From assembly GCA_031378125.1 (NCBI GenBank), contig JANNDW010000003.1:1-58110 (forward strand): DNA of 58,110 nt, written 5' to 3'. The position numbers and the translations under genes were made by a program. Each line of letters opens with the position of its first letter. Within the stretch, counting starts at the first letter, position 1. Below the pieces are notes generated by a model. It searched no databases, was not told where the DNA came from, and was given only the letters and a program-made list of their open reading frames with translations. Source of the stretch: LGRD01 sp031378125 (GTDB taxonomy: Bacteria > Pseudomonadota > Gammaproteobacteria > Burkholderiales > Burkholderiaceae_C). Below are positions 48,879-57,332 of the stretch, one piece after another.

Positions 48879-50585
48879 TCAAGGCACCAGCACGGTCTTC
48901 AGCTCCGGCCGCGCCAGCACTCGCACCTGGGCGGCCAGGTCGCTGACGATGCGGTTGCTCAGGTAGCTGTTCTGGGTGTCGGGCTCGAGCGCTGCGGCCA
49001 CCAGGTTGGCCAGCGGCTGCTCCAGCGACACGTAGTAGCTGCCCACCGGCACGTCGATCAGCGCCGGCACGGTCTGCACCTGCACCCGCAGCACCGTGGC
49101 GCCATCGGCGATTGCGCCGCGCACGTCCTGCCGGCTGCCCTCTTCGCGCGAGGTCTCGCTGTAGGTCTCGCCGCGCGCCACGCCGGCTTCGGTGATTCTG
49201 CGCACCTGCACGCCCAGGCTGCGCAGGCGCGCCACGGCGTCCAGCTGGTCGGCGGCCAGCCAGTAGCCGCACGGGCGCGCGCGGCTCTTGAGGCTGCGCA
49301 ACTCCAATGCCGAATCCCAGGCCACGGTCACGGGCCTGTCGGCGCCGCTCAGCGGGTCCAGCATCAGCAAGGTGTATTCGCTGGGCGTGGGCGCGGCCTC
49401 GATGACGATGTCGCCGCGGCAGGCCAGCAGGCTCACGTCGTTGTCGACGAACTGGCGCAGCTTCACCAAGTCGGCAGCCCGCGCGTGGGCACTGCGCAGC
49501 ACGCTGCGCATCGCCGTCACGTGGGTGTGGACCCGCCGCAACAGGTGCAACTTGCCGATGCCGACACCGCGCGTTTCGATCAGGATGCTGATGGCGTTTT
49601 TCAGGCCGTTGACGTTGCGTCCCGTGTCTGGCTGCGTGCCGCCCATGGAGATCTTCTTGTCCTGCGGGTCGACCGGGGTGGTGTAGTACCACTCCGATGT
49701 CAGGCCCTGCTCCTTCAGGCTGGCCAGCAGCGGCCCGCGGAACCATTCTTCCGAGGCCTGGGTGATGAAGGTCGGCAGGTTGGCCGTCATGGCGTACTGC
49801 ACCAGCGCATCGAAGCGCTGCACGGTGCCAAACTTTTCCAGGTAGCGGCCGACCACGGTGTATTCGTGGGCATCGATCACGACCGCGGGCTGGTGGTCGC
49901 GCACCAGCTGGGCCTGGGCTTGCGCTTCGGGCGTTTTCAGCAGCAGGTGATCGCGGTTGACGTCGATGCCGTTGGCGGTGACGCGCTGGTTGCCTTGCGC
50001 ACCATCGGGGTTGGCACGCGGCAGCACGATGACGTTGATGCGATCCAGCACCTGTTGCAGCGAGCCCTGGGCCAGCTCCTGCGCGATGACCAGCAAGGCC
50101 TCGCCGCCCGCCGGCTCGTCGCCATGCTGCTGCCCCACCAACAGCACCGTCGGCCGGGCCGCACGTTGCGCAGCAGTGGCGGTGGAGGCGTCGCCCACCC
50201 GGCTGAACAGCAGCGCTTCGATGGCCACGCCTTGCTGCGAACGGCCCAGCGGCAGCAGCGTCACGCTCGGAGGCCCGGCGCCTTCCCCCGGCATCACCAG
50301 GCTGCGCAGAATGGTCTGCATTTCTGCGTTGGTGGTGAAACCGGCGCGCGCGTCCTTGAAGGCGGGCGTGTTGTAGCTCACCACCGGATCGGGGAAACGC
50401 GCGGCCACCGCCGCGCTGTACGGACCGACCGGCGACGCTGCCGGCGCGGGTGAGGCGGGCGCGGCCACCGAAGGCAGCGGCGTCCTCAGCACGGTGGACG
50501 GCGGTGCGAGCGCAGCACACCCGCCAAGCCCAATGGCCAGCAAACACAGCATCTGCCGCGCGGCAAACGGTTTCAGAAAACGCAT
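48879..50585 (-). CDS. M14-family zinc carboxypeptidase-like lipoprotein
   Basis: 568 aa. The signal peptide carries a lipobox, LAIGLGGCAAL (Cys about 23), so it is probably outer-membrane-attached. Zinc-binding residues are in GQQHGDEPAGGEALLVIAQE (HxxE), the substrate Arg and Asn in IVLPRANPDGAQGNQR and NGIDVNRDHLLLKTPE, the second zinc His in VVIDAHEYTVV, and the catalytic Glu in SILIETRGVGI. The C-terminal 200 residues have no known domain. The length is about 150 more than ordinary bacterial M14 enzymes. Upstream of it a 75-base gap leads to a divergent DUF1499 gene. Substrate likely a peptide or amidated compound in the periplasm; not specified. Confidence 0.88.
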   Translation of the reverse strand: MRFLKPFAARQMLCLLAIGLGGCAALAPPSTVLRTPLPSVAAPASPAPAASPVGPYSAAVAARFPDPVVSYNTPAFKDARAGFTTNAEMQTILRSLVMPGEGAGPPSVTLLPLGRSQQGVAIEALLFSRVGDASTATAAQRAARPTVLLVGQQHGDEPAGGEALLVIAQELAQGSLQQVLDRINVIVLPRANPDGAQGNQRVTANGIDVNRDHLLLKTPEAQAQAQLVRDHQPAVVIDAHEYTVVGRYLEKFGTVQRFDALVQYAMTANLPTFITQASEEWFRGPLLASLKEQGLTSEWYYTTPVDPQDKKISMGGTQPDTGRNVNGLKNAISILIETRGVGIGKLHLLRRVHTHVTAMRSVLRSAHARAADLVKLRQFVDNDVSLLACRGDIVIEAAPTPSEYTLLMLDPLSGADRPVTVAWDSALELRSLKSRARPCGYWLAADQLDAVARLRSLGVQVRRITEAGVARGETYSETSREEGSRQDVRGAIADGATVLRVQVQTVPALIDVPVGSYYVSLEQPLANLVAAALEPDTQNSYLSNRIVSDLAAQVRVLARPELKTVLVP

Positions 50586-50668
50586 GTCCAGTCTCCCGCC
50601 CGAGGGCACTCCTTGAATTATCACCACGCGGTCACAATCTCCCACCGATCGCTGAAGGGGACGAGTTC

Positions 50669-51169
50669 ATGGTGGTTCTGAAATGGCTGCTGATCGCGCT
50701 GGCGGTGCTGGTGACGCTGGTTTTGCTGGCGCTGTTGGCGGGTCAACTGGGTCTGCTGCAGGGCAAGCCACCCGCGAGCCTGGGCGTGCGCGAGGGCAGG
50801 CTCAAACCACCGTCAAAGACACCGAACAGCGTGACCAGCCAGGCCGCGCTGTACCCCGACCATCCCATGCGCGATGCCGCACGGATCGAGCCGCTGCCAC
50901 TGAAAGGCGATGGCCCATCGACGCTGGCCCGGATCGGGCGAATCGTCGAGGGCATGCGCGGCGCGCAGGTGCTGAAGAGCGAACCAGACTACCTGTACGC
51001 GCAGTTCACCACGCCGCTGATGAAGTATGTGGACGACACCGAATTCTGGTTCGACCCGGCAGCCAGCGTGATCCAGGTGCGCTCCGCATCACGGGTGGGG
51101 CACGGAGATCGCGGCCTGAACCGCGCCCGCGTGGAAGCCATCCGCAGCCAGCTGGCCACCGCGCCTTGA
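50669..51169 (+). CDS. DUF1499 domain protein with N-terminal membrane anchor
   Basis: 166 aa. One N-terminal transmembrane helix (VLKWLLIALAVLVTLVLLAL) followed by the DUF1499 domain: LGVREGRLKPPSKTPNSVTS, HPMRDAARIEPLPL, VLKSEPDYLYAQFTTPLMKY, DDTEFWFDPAASVIQVRSAS, and the end motif DRGLNRARVEAIRSQL. All blocks of the domain are present. The start at 50669 follows GAAGGGGACG; the frame is open upstream to 50450 in the divergent gene. The role of this domain is unknown; homologues occur in many proteobacteria and plants. The gene is alone on its strand. Confidence 0.87.
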   Translation: MVVLKWLLIALAVLVTLVLLALLAGQLGLLQGKPPASLGVREGRLKPPSKTPNSVTSQAALYPDHPMRDAARIEPLPLKGDGPSTLARIGRIVEGMRGAQVLKSEPDYLYAQFTTPLMKYVDDTEFWFDPAASVIQVRSASRVGHGDRGLNRARVEAIRSQLATAP

Positions 51170-51195
51170 GGTGAGGTGAGGTGGGGGAGATGAGG

Positions 51196-51245
51196 TGTGC
51201 TGACGTGTGCTGACGTGTGCTGACGTGTGCTGACGTGTGCTGAGG
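51196..51245. repeat. 10-bp tandem repeat
   Basis: Four perfect copies of TGTGCTGACG are followed by TGTGCTGAGG, then by GTGAGCTGAG-type variants up to about 51270. It lies between the convergent DUF1499 and SRPBCC genes. No coding frame is preserved across it. Slippage-prone; no function seen. Confidence 0.9.
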
Positions 51246-51279
51246 TGAGCTGAGGTGAGGCGAGCTGAGTCGAGGTCCG

Positions 51280-51765
51280 TCAGGCCGCCATCCGGAACGC
51301 GCCCGCGTCGGCCCGCGCCGCATAGCCGCGAACCTCGATGTCGCGTTTGTCTTCCAGTGCCGCGGCGCGCACTTCGCGCCGAATCTGCGCTTCCAGCAGC
51401 GGCCGCAACAGGAACATCGGCCCGGGCATGGGCAAGCGGATGACGATGTCCACCCGCGTGCCGCCGCGCTCGGGCACGAACTTGAAGCTCACCGAGCCGC
51501 CCTGGTTGAAGCCTTCGACCGACAGGTCGTACATCGAACCATCGTCGGCGATCCGGCGCTCGAACACATCGCGCTGGCGCAGGCCCAACAGCCGCACCTC
51601 CTGCACGAAGCGCGCGCGGTTCGGCCCCGTGGACAGCAACTCAAAGCGCAGCTTCGGGTGCACGTTGCTGCGGATGTGATGCTCCATGTCGGCAAACTGC
51701 GAGCGCACCGTGTCGAGCGGCGCATGGATCCATTCACTGTGCTGGACTTCGGCGTAGCGGGTCAT
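51280..51765 (-). CDS. SRPBCC (START-like) domain protein
   Basis: 161 aa, polyketide-cyclase/dehydrase-like fold. MTRYAEVQHSEWIHAPLDTV is the first strand and helix, FVQEVRLLGLRQRDVFERRI and GGSVSFKFVPERGGTRVDIV are the central strands, PGPMFLLRPLLEAQIRREVR is the long C-terminal helix. Such proteins bind hydrophobic ligands, and a few are hydroxylases' partners. The ATG at 51765 has a plausible GGAG seven bases upstream. It faces the ECF sigma gene divergently; the inverted repeats at 51806-51887 lie between them. Ligand unknown. Confidence 0.82.
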   Translation of the reverse strand: MTRYAEVQHSEWIHAPLDTVRSQFADMEHHIRSNVHPKLRFELLSTGPNRARFVQEVRLLGLRQRDVFERRIADDGSMYDLSVEGFNQGGSVSFKFVPERGGTRVDIVIRLPMPGPMFLLRPLLEAQIRREVRAAALEDKRDIEVRGYAARADAGAFRMAA

Positions 51766-51805
51766 CGGAGTCTCCTGTCGTGGGGTATTCGGGTGGGGCC
51801 ACGTC

Positions 51806-51887
51806 GGGTCTACGGGCCGAATGCTCCGGTGGATGCAAGGTTTTTTCCGCTCCCCTGCATCCAGCAGGCCAGGCGCGCCGTAGACCC
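51806..51887. repeat. Nested inverted repeat upstream of the sigma factor gene
   Basis: Outer arms GGGTCTACGG (51806-51815) and CCGTAGACCC (51878-51887); inner arms GGATGCA (51831-51837) and TGCATCC (51856-51862). The 82-base structure could fold into a long imperfect hairpin or cruciform. It sits between divergent genes. No integrase-type attC core motifs are visible. Confidence 0.75.
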
Positions 51888-52034
51888 AGCATGAGCCTTG
51901 CCTTGATCAGCCCTGCCCTGCCCGCGCGTTTTGCCGCCCGCTTTGTTGGCAAACCTCTGAACGCCAGCACTGGCGCCGCCGGGAGGGATGTGCTAACTTT
52001 TGCCTGTTTTACGCCGGTCCGGCACAAGGCTCCC

Positions 52035-52706
52035 TTGAACCCGCCCCCAACACTGGCTTCGCTGGCCTCGCTGGCTTCGGAATTGGCCGGCACATCGGCT
52101 GACGTGGGCGCGGCCGACTCGCCCGCCATTGCCCACCCCGAACGCGCCGAACGCGCCGAGCGCGACGCCATGCTGGCTGGCTTGCTGGCCAGCGCCGCCG
52201 CTGGCAAGACCACCGCCTTCGAAGGCTTCTACGACGCCACCGTCGGCTATGCGCGGGCGCTGGCCCGGCGCATGGTCAAGGCCTCGGACCTGGACGACCT
52301 GCTCGCCGATGCTTTTTTCCAGGCCTGGCGCGAAGCCGCGAGGTTCGACCCCGAGCGTGGCAGCGCGGTCACCTGGCTGCTGACCCTGGTGCGCAGCCGC
52401 GCGCTGGACTTGTTGCGCCGCCAGCGCGCGACGCACGAAGTCGAGGCCGATACTGACTCACAACCCGAGACGGCCAGCGACCTGCCCGGACCGGACGAAT
52501 TGCTCGGCGGCACCCAGGCCGGAACGCGGCTGCACGCGGCCCTGGCGTTGCTGTCGTCCAACGAGCGCTGGGTGCTGGGGCTGGCCTACTATTCCGACCT
52601 GTCGCACCGCGAAATCTGTGAACAAACGGGGCTGCCGCTGGGCACCGTCAAATCGCTGATCCTGCGCGCCCAAAACAAGCTGCGCGCGCAACTGACCACC
52701 CTTTGA
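52035..52706 (+). CDS. ECF-type RNA polymerase sigma factor
   Basis: About 223 aa from a TTG start preceded by AAGG at 52025. Region 2: LADAFFQAWREAARFDPERG and TWLLTLVRSRALDLLRRQRA; region 4: LSSNERWVLGLAYYSDLSHR and EICEQTGLPLGTVKSLILRA. These are complete, so the protein is functional. The N-terminus is unclear: ATG 51891 directly follows a large inverted repeat, GTG 51990 has GGGAGGG too close, and ATG 52170 is close to region 2 but lacks a ribosome site. Residues before region 2 are Ala/Ser/Glu-rich. The gene is directly followed by a ChrR-like cupin, its probable anti-sigma partner. Confidence 0.82.
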   Translation: MNPPPTLASLASLASELAGTSADVGAADSPAIAHPERAERAERDAMLAGLLASAAAGKTTAFEGFYDATVGYARALARRMVKASDLDDLLADAFFQAWREAARFDPERGSAVTWLLTLVRSRALDLLRRQRATHEVEADTDSQPETASDLPGPDELLGGTQAGTRLHAALALLSSNERWVLGLAYYSDLSHREICEQTGLPLGTVKSLILRAQNKLRAQLTTL

Positions 52707-52707
52707 G

Positions 52708-53196
52708 ATGACCACCCTCATGAAAACGCTGGACCCTTCAGACGACATCCCGGTGATCGATGCCGACCTGATCGACACATTGGCTGCCAACCAGGCGGCC
52801 GATCCCATCTCGCCCGCCATCGCCGCGCGCATCAAGCACCGCGTGCTGGAGCGCATTGCGCGGGCCGAGCCCAACCACCTGACCCTGCATGCCGCCGACA
52901 ACCGCTGGCAGGCGTTCAAGCAGGGCGTGGACATCAAGGTGCTGCACGAGACCGACGGCATCATGTCTTACCTGCTGCGGCTGGCGCCGGGCGCCGTCGT
53001 CGATGCGCACCGTCATCCCATCGATGAGGAATGTGTGGTGATGCAAGGCAGCGTGCGGATCGGCGACGACCTGATCGTGCACGCCGGAGGCTTCCACCTG
53101 GCGCACCAGAACACGCTGCACGCGCCGATCACGTCCGAGGGGGGTGCCACGATGTTCCTGCGCGGCGCGTCGCCGCACGTCGCCGACCTGGTCTGA
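52708..53196 (+). CDS. ChrR-like cupin domain protein, probable anti-sigma factor
   Basis: 162 aa. The C-terminal cupin is clear: APGAVVDAHRHPIDEECVVM, QGSVRIGDDLIVHAGGFHLA, HQNTLHAPITSEGGATMFLR. His/Glu metal ligands occur in HRHPIDEE and H in HLAHQN. The N-terminal 65 residues lack the Hx3CxxC zinc anti-sigma signature of ChrR, so it may sense or bind the sigma factor in another way. The start at 52708 is one base after the sigma stop (TGAGATG); MKTL at 52720 is an alternative. The pairing with an ECF sigma factor is the usual one for singlet-oxygen or stress responses; the stimulus is unknown here. Confidence 0.75.
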   Translation: MTTLMKTLDPSDDIPVIDADLIDTLAANQAADPISPAIAARIKHRVLERIARAEPNHLTLHAADNRWQAFKQGVDIKVLHETDGIMSYLLRLAPGAVVDAHRHPIDEECVVMQGSVRIGDDLIVHAGGFHLAHQNTLHAPITSEGGATMFLRGASPHVADLV

Positions 53197-53220
53197 CGCG
53201 CCGGGCTCTGACCCTGCGCT

Positions 53221-54000
53221 TCAGGACCAGCCGGCGTCGACGACGAACTCTTGCGCGGTGATCATGCGGGCCGTGTCGGCCGCCAGGAACATCACCATGT
53301 TGGCGATGTCGGCGCCGATGATGCGGCCCGGAATGCAGTGGTTGGCCTCCATGGCCTGCTCACCCGCATCGTCCAGCCACAGCGACACCTGGCGCTCGGT
53401 CATCACCCAGCCCGGCACGACGCAGTTGACGCGGATCTTGTCGCGCCCCGCCTCCTTGGCCAGCACGCGCGTGAAGCCCGACATGGCGGACTTGCAGGTG
53501 GCGTAGACCGAAAGGTCCAGGTTCTTGTTCTTCCAGCTCACCGAGCCGAGGTTGACGATGGCGCCGCCACCGCGCGCACGCATCGCAGGCAGCACCGCCT
53601 GCGTGGCGAAATAGTGCGGCCGCAGGTTGACGGCCACACTCTGGTCAAAGTACTCCGGCGTGACCTTGTCGACCGCATGGCGCTGGTCGTTGGCGACGTT
53701 GTTCACCAGCACGTCGACGCCGCCGATGCGCTGCGACAGCGCGTCAATGGCCCGCTGCAGGGCGGGCACGTCGGTCACGTCGCAAGCCTCGAAGTGAACG
53801 TCGCTCAGGCCGGCGGCCAGCGCCTTGCCGGCCCCCGCTTCGCGGTCCAGAAAACCGACCTTGCAACCCTGGCCGGCGAAGCTGCGCACGATGTCCGAAC
53901 CAATGCCGGTGGCACCGCCGGTGATGATGACGCTTTTTCCCCGCAGGCTGTTGTAGGTGACGCCGGCGAAATCAAGCTTGGGAATCGTTTTGGAACTCAT
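53221..54000 (-). CDS. SDR-family oxidoreductase
   Basis: 259 aa, classical short-chain dehydrogenase. TGGATGIG near residue 28 binds the cofactor; strand 2 ends FLDRE, which suggests NAD(H); NNVAN (variant of NNAG) near 98; the catalytic Ser region NLGSVSW and the pair YATCKSA (Tyr about 166). A WVMTERQVSLWLDDAGEQAM lid follows, common in sugar dehydrogenases of this group. It is 66 bases downstream of the alpha-galactosidase gene on the same strand and so may oxidise the released galactose; this is context, not sequence proof. Confidence 0.85.
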   Translation of the reverse strand: MSSKTIPKLDFAGVTYNSLRGKSVIITGGATGIGSDIVRSFAGQGCKVGFLDREAGAGKALAAGLSDVHFEACDVTDVPALQRAIDALSQRIGGVDVLVNNVANDQRHAVDKVTPEYFDQSVAVNLRPHYFATQAVLPAMRARGGGAIVNLGSVSWKNKNLDLSVYATCKSAMSGFTRVLAKEAGRDKIRVNCVVPGWVMTERQVSLWLDDAGEQAMEANHCIPGRIIGADIANMVMFLAADTARMITAQEFVVDAGWS

Positions 54001-54066
54001 GGGTGAAACCTCATTGTGTTGATCCAGGAATGGCGCCGAACGTCGGCTTGTTGATGCAGTGTCTTA

Positions 54067-56208
54067 TCAAACCGCCCTGATACCGACGACGATGGCCGAC
54101 TCCGGCGGCAGCGGCGGCAAGGGCAGGCCGAAATCACGAAGCTGCGCGCCACTCAAGGTCAGCGTGCCGGCGGCCAGTGCCTCGATCACCTCGGTGCTGG
54201 CCTGCGAATGCTGCACCTGCGGCAGGTGCAACGCATGCAGCCGGTAGCGGCGCTGCGGAGCCAGCCCCTGAACCCGCAGCGGCGGGGTGTAGCGCGGCGC
54301 CTCTTCGACCCGCCGATACAGCGCAAATAGAGCGGCGCCGGCGTCATGGGCCGTGGCCTGCAGCCAACTCAGGCCACTGTGCGTGCCTTGGCGGATCACG
54401 CCGGCGTGGCACACCTCGCGCCAATCCTTGTAGGCGCTGACCCAGCGCGCCAGTTCGCCACGCTCGGCCGGGTTCAGCTCGCGCACATCGAACTCCAGCC
54501 CCAGGTGGCCGAACATCGCCACGCTGGCGCGGAACGCCAGGCTGTGCGTGCGCCCGGTCGTGTGCGAGTGTGCGGGGCCGATGTGCGCGCCCATGATTTC
54601 GGGCGGCAGGAAGCGCAGAAAACCGCTCTGGATGCCGATGCGGGCGAGCGCGTCATTGGAGTCGCTGGCCCAGACGCGGTGCGTGTGGCGCAGGATGCCG
54701 GCGTCGGGCCGGGCTCCGCCCGAAGAGCAGCTTTCGATCTCGACATGGGGGTGCGCTTCACGCACCCGCGCCAGCAAACGGTACAGAGCGAGGCTGTGCT
54801 GCCGGTAGGCGGCGCGGCCACGATGGTCGGCACCCAGCGCCGCGGTGGCGAGGTCGCGGTTCATGTCCCACTTGAGGTAAGAAATCGGGTGCTCGCGCAG
54901 CAACCCGTCGAGCTTGTCGAACAGGTACCGCGCCACCTCGTCGCGCGACAGGTCGAGCACCAGCTGGTGGCGGCCAAGCACCATCGCCCGGCCGGCCATT
55001 TGCAGCGCCCAATCGGGGTGGGCGCGGTAGAGCTCGCTGTCGGGGTTGACCATCTCGGGCTCGACCCACAGGCCGAACTGCAAACCCAAGGCCAGCACAT
55101 GGTCGACCAGGGGCTTCAGGCCGTGCGGGTACTTGCGCGCATCGGGCCACCAGTCGCCGAGTGCGGCCTTGTCGTTGTCTCGGCGGTGGAACCAGCCATC
55201 GTCGAGCACAAAGCGTTCGACGCCAACTTCGGCGCCGGCGCTGACCAGCGTTTTCAGGCCGTCGACGTCGTGGTTGAAGTAGACCGCCTCCCAGCTGTTC
55301 AGGTGCACTGGCCGGGGTGCCATGCGCCCACCCGGCCAGCGCAGCACCGCGCTGCGCACAAAGCGATGGAAGTTGGCGCTCATGCCATTCAGCCCCGCAG
55401 CGCTGTAGGTCAGATGCGCATCGGGTGTTCGGTAGCGCTCACCGGGCGCCAGCTGCACCTCGCCCGGTGCGAACCATTCGCCGAGCTGCAGCTGGCGCCG
55501 GCCATCGGTCAGCGGCTCGATCAGCATCGTGTGGTTGCCGCTCCAGGCCAGGTGCGCGCCCCAGACCGGGCCTTCATCGTCGGCGAGATGGCTGCCGACG
55601 ATCACCCCCGGAAAGGCGTCATGCGAGTTGCGGCCGCGCCGGCTTTCGCGCCGCCAACTGGCCACCCCCAGGCGTTCATGCGCCTGCTGGAATTCCAGCG
55701 TCCAGCGGCCGGAAAAACCAATCACTTGTTCTGCCTCGGGCGGCAACGGTACCGTGGCCGCGGCCAGCCAGTCGAGCCGGAACGGGGTGGCGCCAAAGTT
55801 CTGAATCTCGGCCCAACAGGTGAGCACGTCGCTGTTCGCATCGATCGTGTAGCTCAGCGTGAGCGAGAGCGACGCAAGCTCATCGCGCAGCGTGAGCAGC
55901 AGATTCGCGTCGGTGCGGTCGACCTTCACGAGCTCGAACTGCTGCGCCCAGTCGTCGCCGTTGATTCGGCTGCCGAGCAGCGCGGGCTGCGCGAACCAGC
56001 CGAAGCCGTGGGTCGGCAGCACACTCAGGGCCGGGTCGCCGTCCAAGGTGTTCGGTGGCAAGGGCCGCGCGCCGGCCAGCGGCCAGGCGCTCATCGTTCC
56101 CTCCAGCCGCGCGCCGAAATGCCGCCACAACGGCACCCCTGCGATCAGCGGCTCCAGCGCGATGGAACTGGCTCGCCCCGACAACACCATCAGCGCTGCA
56201 TCCGTCAC
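54067..56208 (-). CDS. Alpha-galactosidase, glycoside hydrolase family 36
   Basis: 713 aa, full length for GH36. N-terminal beta-supersandwich (1-300), catalytic (beta/alpha)8 barrel from about 315 (PVHLNSWEAVYFNHDVDGLK, ERFVLDDGWFHRRDNDKAAL) and a C-terminal sheet. The nucleophile Asp is in YLKWDMNRD near 442 and the acid/base Asp in VWASDSNDALARI near 515; ESCSSGGARPDAGIL is the conserved loop. There is no signal peptide, so it acts in the cytoplasm on imported alpha-galactosides. It overlaps nothing but follows the permease by 4 bases, and precedes the SDR. Activity on melibiose or raffinose-type sugars is the family default. Confidence 0.92.
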   Translation of the reverse strand: MTDAALMVLSGRASSIALEPLIAGVPLWRHFGARLEGTMSAWPLAGARPLPPNTLDGDPALSVLPTHGFGWFAQPALLGSRINGDDWAQQFELVKVDRTDANLLLTLRDELASLSLTLSYTIDANSDVLTCWAEIQNFGATPFRLDWLAAATVPLPPEAEQVIGFSGRWTLEFQQAHERLGVASWRRESRRGRNSHDAFPGVIVGSHLADDEGPVWGAHLAWSGNHTMLIEPLTDGRRQLQLGEWFAPGEVQLAPGERYRTPDAHLTYSAAGLNGMSANFHRFVRSAVLRWPGGRMAPRPVHLNSWEAVYFNHDVDGLKTLVSAGAEVGVERFVLDDGWFHRRDNDKAALGDWWPDARKYPHGLKPLVDHVLALGLQFGLWVEPEMVNPDSELYRAHPDWALQMAGRAMVLGRHQLVLDLSRDEVARYLFDKLDGLLREHPISYLKWDMNRDLATAALGADHRGRAAYRQHSLALYRLLARVREAHPHVEIESCSSGGARPDAGILRHTHRVWASDSNDALARIGIQSGFLRFLPPEIMGAHIGPAHSHTTGRTHSLAFRASVAMFGHLGLEFDVRELNPAERGELARWVSAYKDWREVCHAGVIRQGTHSGLSWLQATAHDAGAALFALYRRVEEAPRYTPPLRVQGLAPQRRYRLHALHLPQVQHSQASTEVIEALAAGTLTLSGAQLRDFGLPLPPLPPESAIVVGIRAV

Positions 56209-56212
56209 CCCA

Positions 56213-57064
56213 TCATCCCTTGGTCGCCCCCATCGTCAAGCCGGCGATGAAGTGCTTTTGCATCAGAAAGAAGATCACCACCGGCGGCAGCGCCGCGACG
56301 ATGGAGCCGGCCGAGACGAGTTGCCATTGCGCCACCCATTGCCCGTTCAAGGTCTTCAGGCCGCCGGTAACCGGCATCGCGTGGTCGCCCTGGATCAACA
56401 CGGTGGCCCAGAAGTAGTCGTTCCAGATGAAGGTGAAGATCAGCACCGCGAGCGCGGCAATCGCCGGGCGAACCAGGGGCAGCACCACGCGCCAGAAGAT
56501 CTGGAATTCGGTGGCGCCTTCGACGCGCGCCGCATCGATCAGCTCCGACGGCAGTTCGCGGATGAAGTTGCGCATGAAAAAAGTACAAAAGCCGGTCTGG
56601 AATGCGACATGAAAAAGCACCAGGCCGGTCACGGTGTCGTACAGGCCGAGCCGCAGGCTCAGGTCGCGCACCGGCACCATCAAAATCTGGAACGGCACGA
56701 AGTTGCCGCCGACGAAGATGAAGAACACCAGCAGGTTCAACTTGAAGCGGTACACACCGAGCGCAAAGCCGGCCAGGCAGCTCAATGCCACTGCGCCGAT
56801 CACCGTCGGGATCGTCACCAGGAAGCTGTTGCCGATGTAGTGCAGGATGGGCGTGTTGGTGAACACGGCCGCGTAGTTCTCGGCCATCTTCCACTGCGTC
56901 GGGATGCCCCAGTAGTTGCCCGTGGTCAGGTCGGCCTGGCCGCGGATCGAGGTGAGCGCCACCGCGATGATCGGGGCCAGCCAGACCAGCAGTGCCACGG
57001 GCAGCCCGGCCTTGTAGAGCCACTGCGCCGGCCGTGAGGCCCTGTCGATGGGGGTTGGGAACAT
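56213..57064 (-). CDS. Sugar ABC transporter permease (MalG-type), apparently without its partner genes
   Basis: 283 aa, six membrane spans, MalG/CUT1 family. The cytoplasmic EAA motif reads ARVEGATEFQIFWRVVLPLV near residue 185, and the ends match the family (SIRGQADLTTGNYWGIPTQW in the first periplasmic loop, HFIAGLTMGATKG at the C-terminus). The start MFPTPIDRASRPAQWLYKAG at 57064 follows GGTGGAG; an ATG at 57097 has no support. The substrate-binding protein, MalF-type permease and ATPase usual in such operons are not upstream; a repeat-rich spacer of 540 bases and a divergent gene are there instead. The GH36 gene starts 4 bases after its stop. Galactoside import is inferred. Confidence 0.88.
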   Translation of the reverse strand: MFPTPIDRASRPAQWLYKAGLPVALLVWLAPIIAVALTSIRGQADLTTGNYWGIPTQWKMAENYAAVFTNTPILHYIGNSFLVTIPTVIGAVALSCLAGFALGVYRFKLNLLVFFIFVGGNFVPFQILMVPVRDLSLRLGLYDTVTGLVLFHVAFQTGFCTFFMRNFIRELPSELIDAARVEGATEFQIFWRVVLPLVRPAIAALAVLIFTFIWNDYFWATVLIQGDHAMPVTGGLKTLNGQWVAQWQLVSAGSIVAALPPVVIFFLMQKHFIAGLTMGATKG

Positions 57065-57273
57065 CTCAGTGGCTCCACCGCGCTTGGCGCGACCCACGAC
57101 GCATGAAACACGCGGCGGTTTCGTTCGACCGCTTACGGCCAGATCCTGTCCACCTGGGCTTCTTTTTCAGCGGTTGCCAAACACCCGAATGCAGCCGAAG
57201 GCGTTGGGTGGGCGACGCAGCGAAGTAAAGGGGGAGGGCCGAGTCTTTTCCGGCCCGGAGGAGTGCGCCCGGA

Positions 57274-57332
57274 CACAAACAGTCCAGTGGACTGTTTGTG
57301 CCTGGTGCACGCCCGGGGCTCCGTCCCCGGGC
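57274..57332. repeat. Pair of strong palindromes in a 540-base spacer
   Basis: First palindrome: CACAAACAGTCCA (57274-57286), one base, TGGACTGTTTGTG (57288-57300), perfect 13-bp arms. Second: GCCCGGGG (57311-57318) and CCCCGGGC (57325-57332), loop 6. The spacer 57065-57606 also holds the stretch 57066-57240, which is open on the minus strand but has no family I know. It looks like a dispersed repeat element; no gene is called. Confidence 0.75.

Noticed and set aside
51806..51887. Integron attC site
   Set aside because: The nested palindrome lacks the core GTTRRRY and RYYYAAC ends and there is no integrase.
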